The notes under the pieces are model-generated. The model had not been told where the DNA came from and did not search any database. It worked only from the letters and a program-made list of their open reading frames with translations. Position numbers and translations under genes: made by a program. From CAYSGL01 sp964520985 (GTDB taxonomy: Bacteria > Pseudomonadota > Alphaproteobacteria > Micavibrionales > Micavibrionaceae): 5,548 nucleotides of DNA. The stretch is taken from positions 1-5,548 of the forward strand of contig CAZFPB010000050.1 of the NCBI GenBank assembly GCA_964520985.1. Reading direction: 5' to 3'. Shown piece by piece: positions 4,840-5,548 of the stretch. The number at the start of each line of letters is the position of its first letter. Within the stretch, counting starts at the first letter, position 1.

Positions 4840-5060
4840 CAAGGACTCCTCCGCAGCTGCCCAACGACGAGCTCGCGTGGCAGCAGAAACTGGCCGAGAT
4901 CACGATCAGCCAGTTCCCCGGTGAGCGTCTATTCGAAATAGCCGCCGACTGGCTCCGTGCCGAGGTGGAAGCTCGCCTGAACGGCGGTCACCTCTCCACT
5001 GAGGAAGACGCCAAGTGGATGCGCGAGTGGCGGCAGGCCCGTGCGGAGCTTTTCGCATGA
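4836..5060 (+). CDS. Unknown 74-residue helical protein
   Basis: A short acidic protein that appears almost wholly alpha-helical, with four tryptophans spread along it (LAWQQKLAEI, ADWLRAEVEARL, KWMREWRQARAEL). No motif or family is recognised. ATG at 4836 overlaps the previous stop (ATGA) and follows GGAGGTGGGA at 4825-4834, the strongest ribosome site in the right block. Its own stop overlaps the ATG of the zinc-finger/sigma-like gene, suggesting coupled translation of the two. Confidence 0.72.
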   Translation: MTRTPPQLPNDELAWQQKLAEITISQFPGERLFEIAADWLRAEVEARLNGGHLSTEEDAKWMREWRQARAELFA

Positions 5061-5548
5061 CCGCCGCCATCAACATGACTGGCCGTCGCATCGGCTACCT
5101 CGTCGTCACCGGCCAAACCCAATCCGACAGAAGCGGCGCCTACTGGGATTGCGACTGCGACTGCGGCGGCAAAACCGTCGTCTCCGGCTGCAATCTCCGC
5201 GCGTACGAAAAGCGCGGTTTCAAGCCGACCTGTTCTTCCAAGTGCCCGCTGAGTCGCACGGCCATCAGAAAGTCGACGAGAGCCCGAGCGCGAACACTGT
5301 CCGGTGATGAATGCCGACTTGCTGCCGTGATGGCTTCCGGCGCTGGCATCGAAACGCCCGAGCACATCCGCCCGAAAACCCGTCGCGACTGCGCCAACGT
5401 CCCGCGTCCCTGCCCCTTCGTCAGCTGCCGTCACCACCTCTTCTTGGACGTCACGGAGACGGGCGGACTGAAGCTGAATTTTCCGGGGCTGGAGCCTGGT
5501 GAGCTCGAGGTGTCGTGCTCGCTGGATGTGGCTGACGGTGGCCCTGTC
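5057..5548 (+). CDS. Zinc-finger-like domain fused to a sigma-region-4-like protein (partial, runs off the end)
   Basis: The frame is open for 164 residues to the window edge. Residues 9-63 resemble the zinc-binding 'G.RfG.L.V...W.C.CDCG...V.G.NLR' module often found beside phage AP2/HNH-type DNA-binding proteins: GRRIGYLVV, WDCDCDCGGKTVVSG (Cys32, 34, 36), NLR, then Cys59 and Cys63 where the family usually has a CGC. A basic linker follows (RKSTRARARTLS). Residues about 105-162 (RPKTRRDCANVPRPCPFVSC, HHLFLDV, KLNFPGLEP, SCSLDVAD) match, from memory, the block before the helix-turn-helix in sigma-70-region-4-like proteins of Myxococcota. The helix-turn-helix itself would lie beyond the window. 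ATG at 5057 overlaps the previous stop and has GGAG at 5045-5048; Met7 is an alternative start. Probably a DNA-binding transcription regulator. Confidence 0.75.
   Translation, partial: MTAAINMTGRRIGYLVVTGQTQSDRSGAYWDCDCDCGGKTVVSGCNLRAYEKRGFKPTCSSKCPLSRTAIRKSTRARARTLSGDECRLAAVMASGAGIETPEHIRPKTRRDCANVPRPCPFVSCRHHLFLDVTETGGLKLNFPGLEPGELEVSCSLDVADGGPV

Noticed and set aside
5149..5166. GCGACT tandem repeat
   Set aside because: It simply encodes the conserved cysteine-aspartate run (CDCDCG) of the zinc-finger-like domain, so no separate repeat function is needed.
1..5548. CRISPR array, insertion sequence or rRNA
   Set aside because: No regularly spaced long repeats, transposase, terminal inverted repeats or rRNA-like stretches were seen on either strand.

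Overview
The window looks like a piece of a temperate phage genome (or a phage-like integrative element) from a GC-rich bacterium. The last, incomplete gene carries a block (residues about 105-162) that I recognise from sigma-region-4-like proteins of Myxococcota, so a myxobacterial or related host is my best guess. That host assignment rests on memory of the family and was not searched.

Every gene I can support is on the + strand, and nearly every one starts inside the stop codon of the gene before it (ATGA, GTGA or TGATG). Left block (1-2953): the tail of an unknown gene, then a DUF7448-like protein, a small one-helix membrane protein, an unknown helical protein, a membrane-anchored DUF3850 (ASCH/PUA-like) protein, an unknown coiled-coil protein, a 57-residue zinc-ribbon protein (1970-2143), and two unknown proteins. 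Module (2693-4333): an excisionase-like helix-turn-helix protein, a 370-residue tyrosine integrase, and then about 270 bases that are probably non-coding. This last stretch holds a bidirectional terminator-like hairpin, the 3' half of a minus-strand tRNA-Leu(CAG) from anticodon loop to discriminator base, and short repeats on both sides. I read it as the phage attachment site attP.

Right block (4334-5548): three unknown small genes in the same overlapping style, then the 5' part of a gene joining a cysteine-rich zinc-finger-like domain to the sigma-like block.

How it would work together: the integrase, helped by the excisionase-like protein, would recombine attP with a host tRNA-Leu gene. 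The host 5' half would be joined to the phage-carried 3' half, and the rebuilt tRNA would be transcribed towards int and stopped by the hairpin between them. Phage-style genes and candidate arm repeats on both sides of the tRNA fragment favour an unintegrated attP over a prophage edge. The other small genes resemble the accessory part of a phage genome, and I cannot give their functions.
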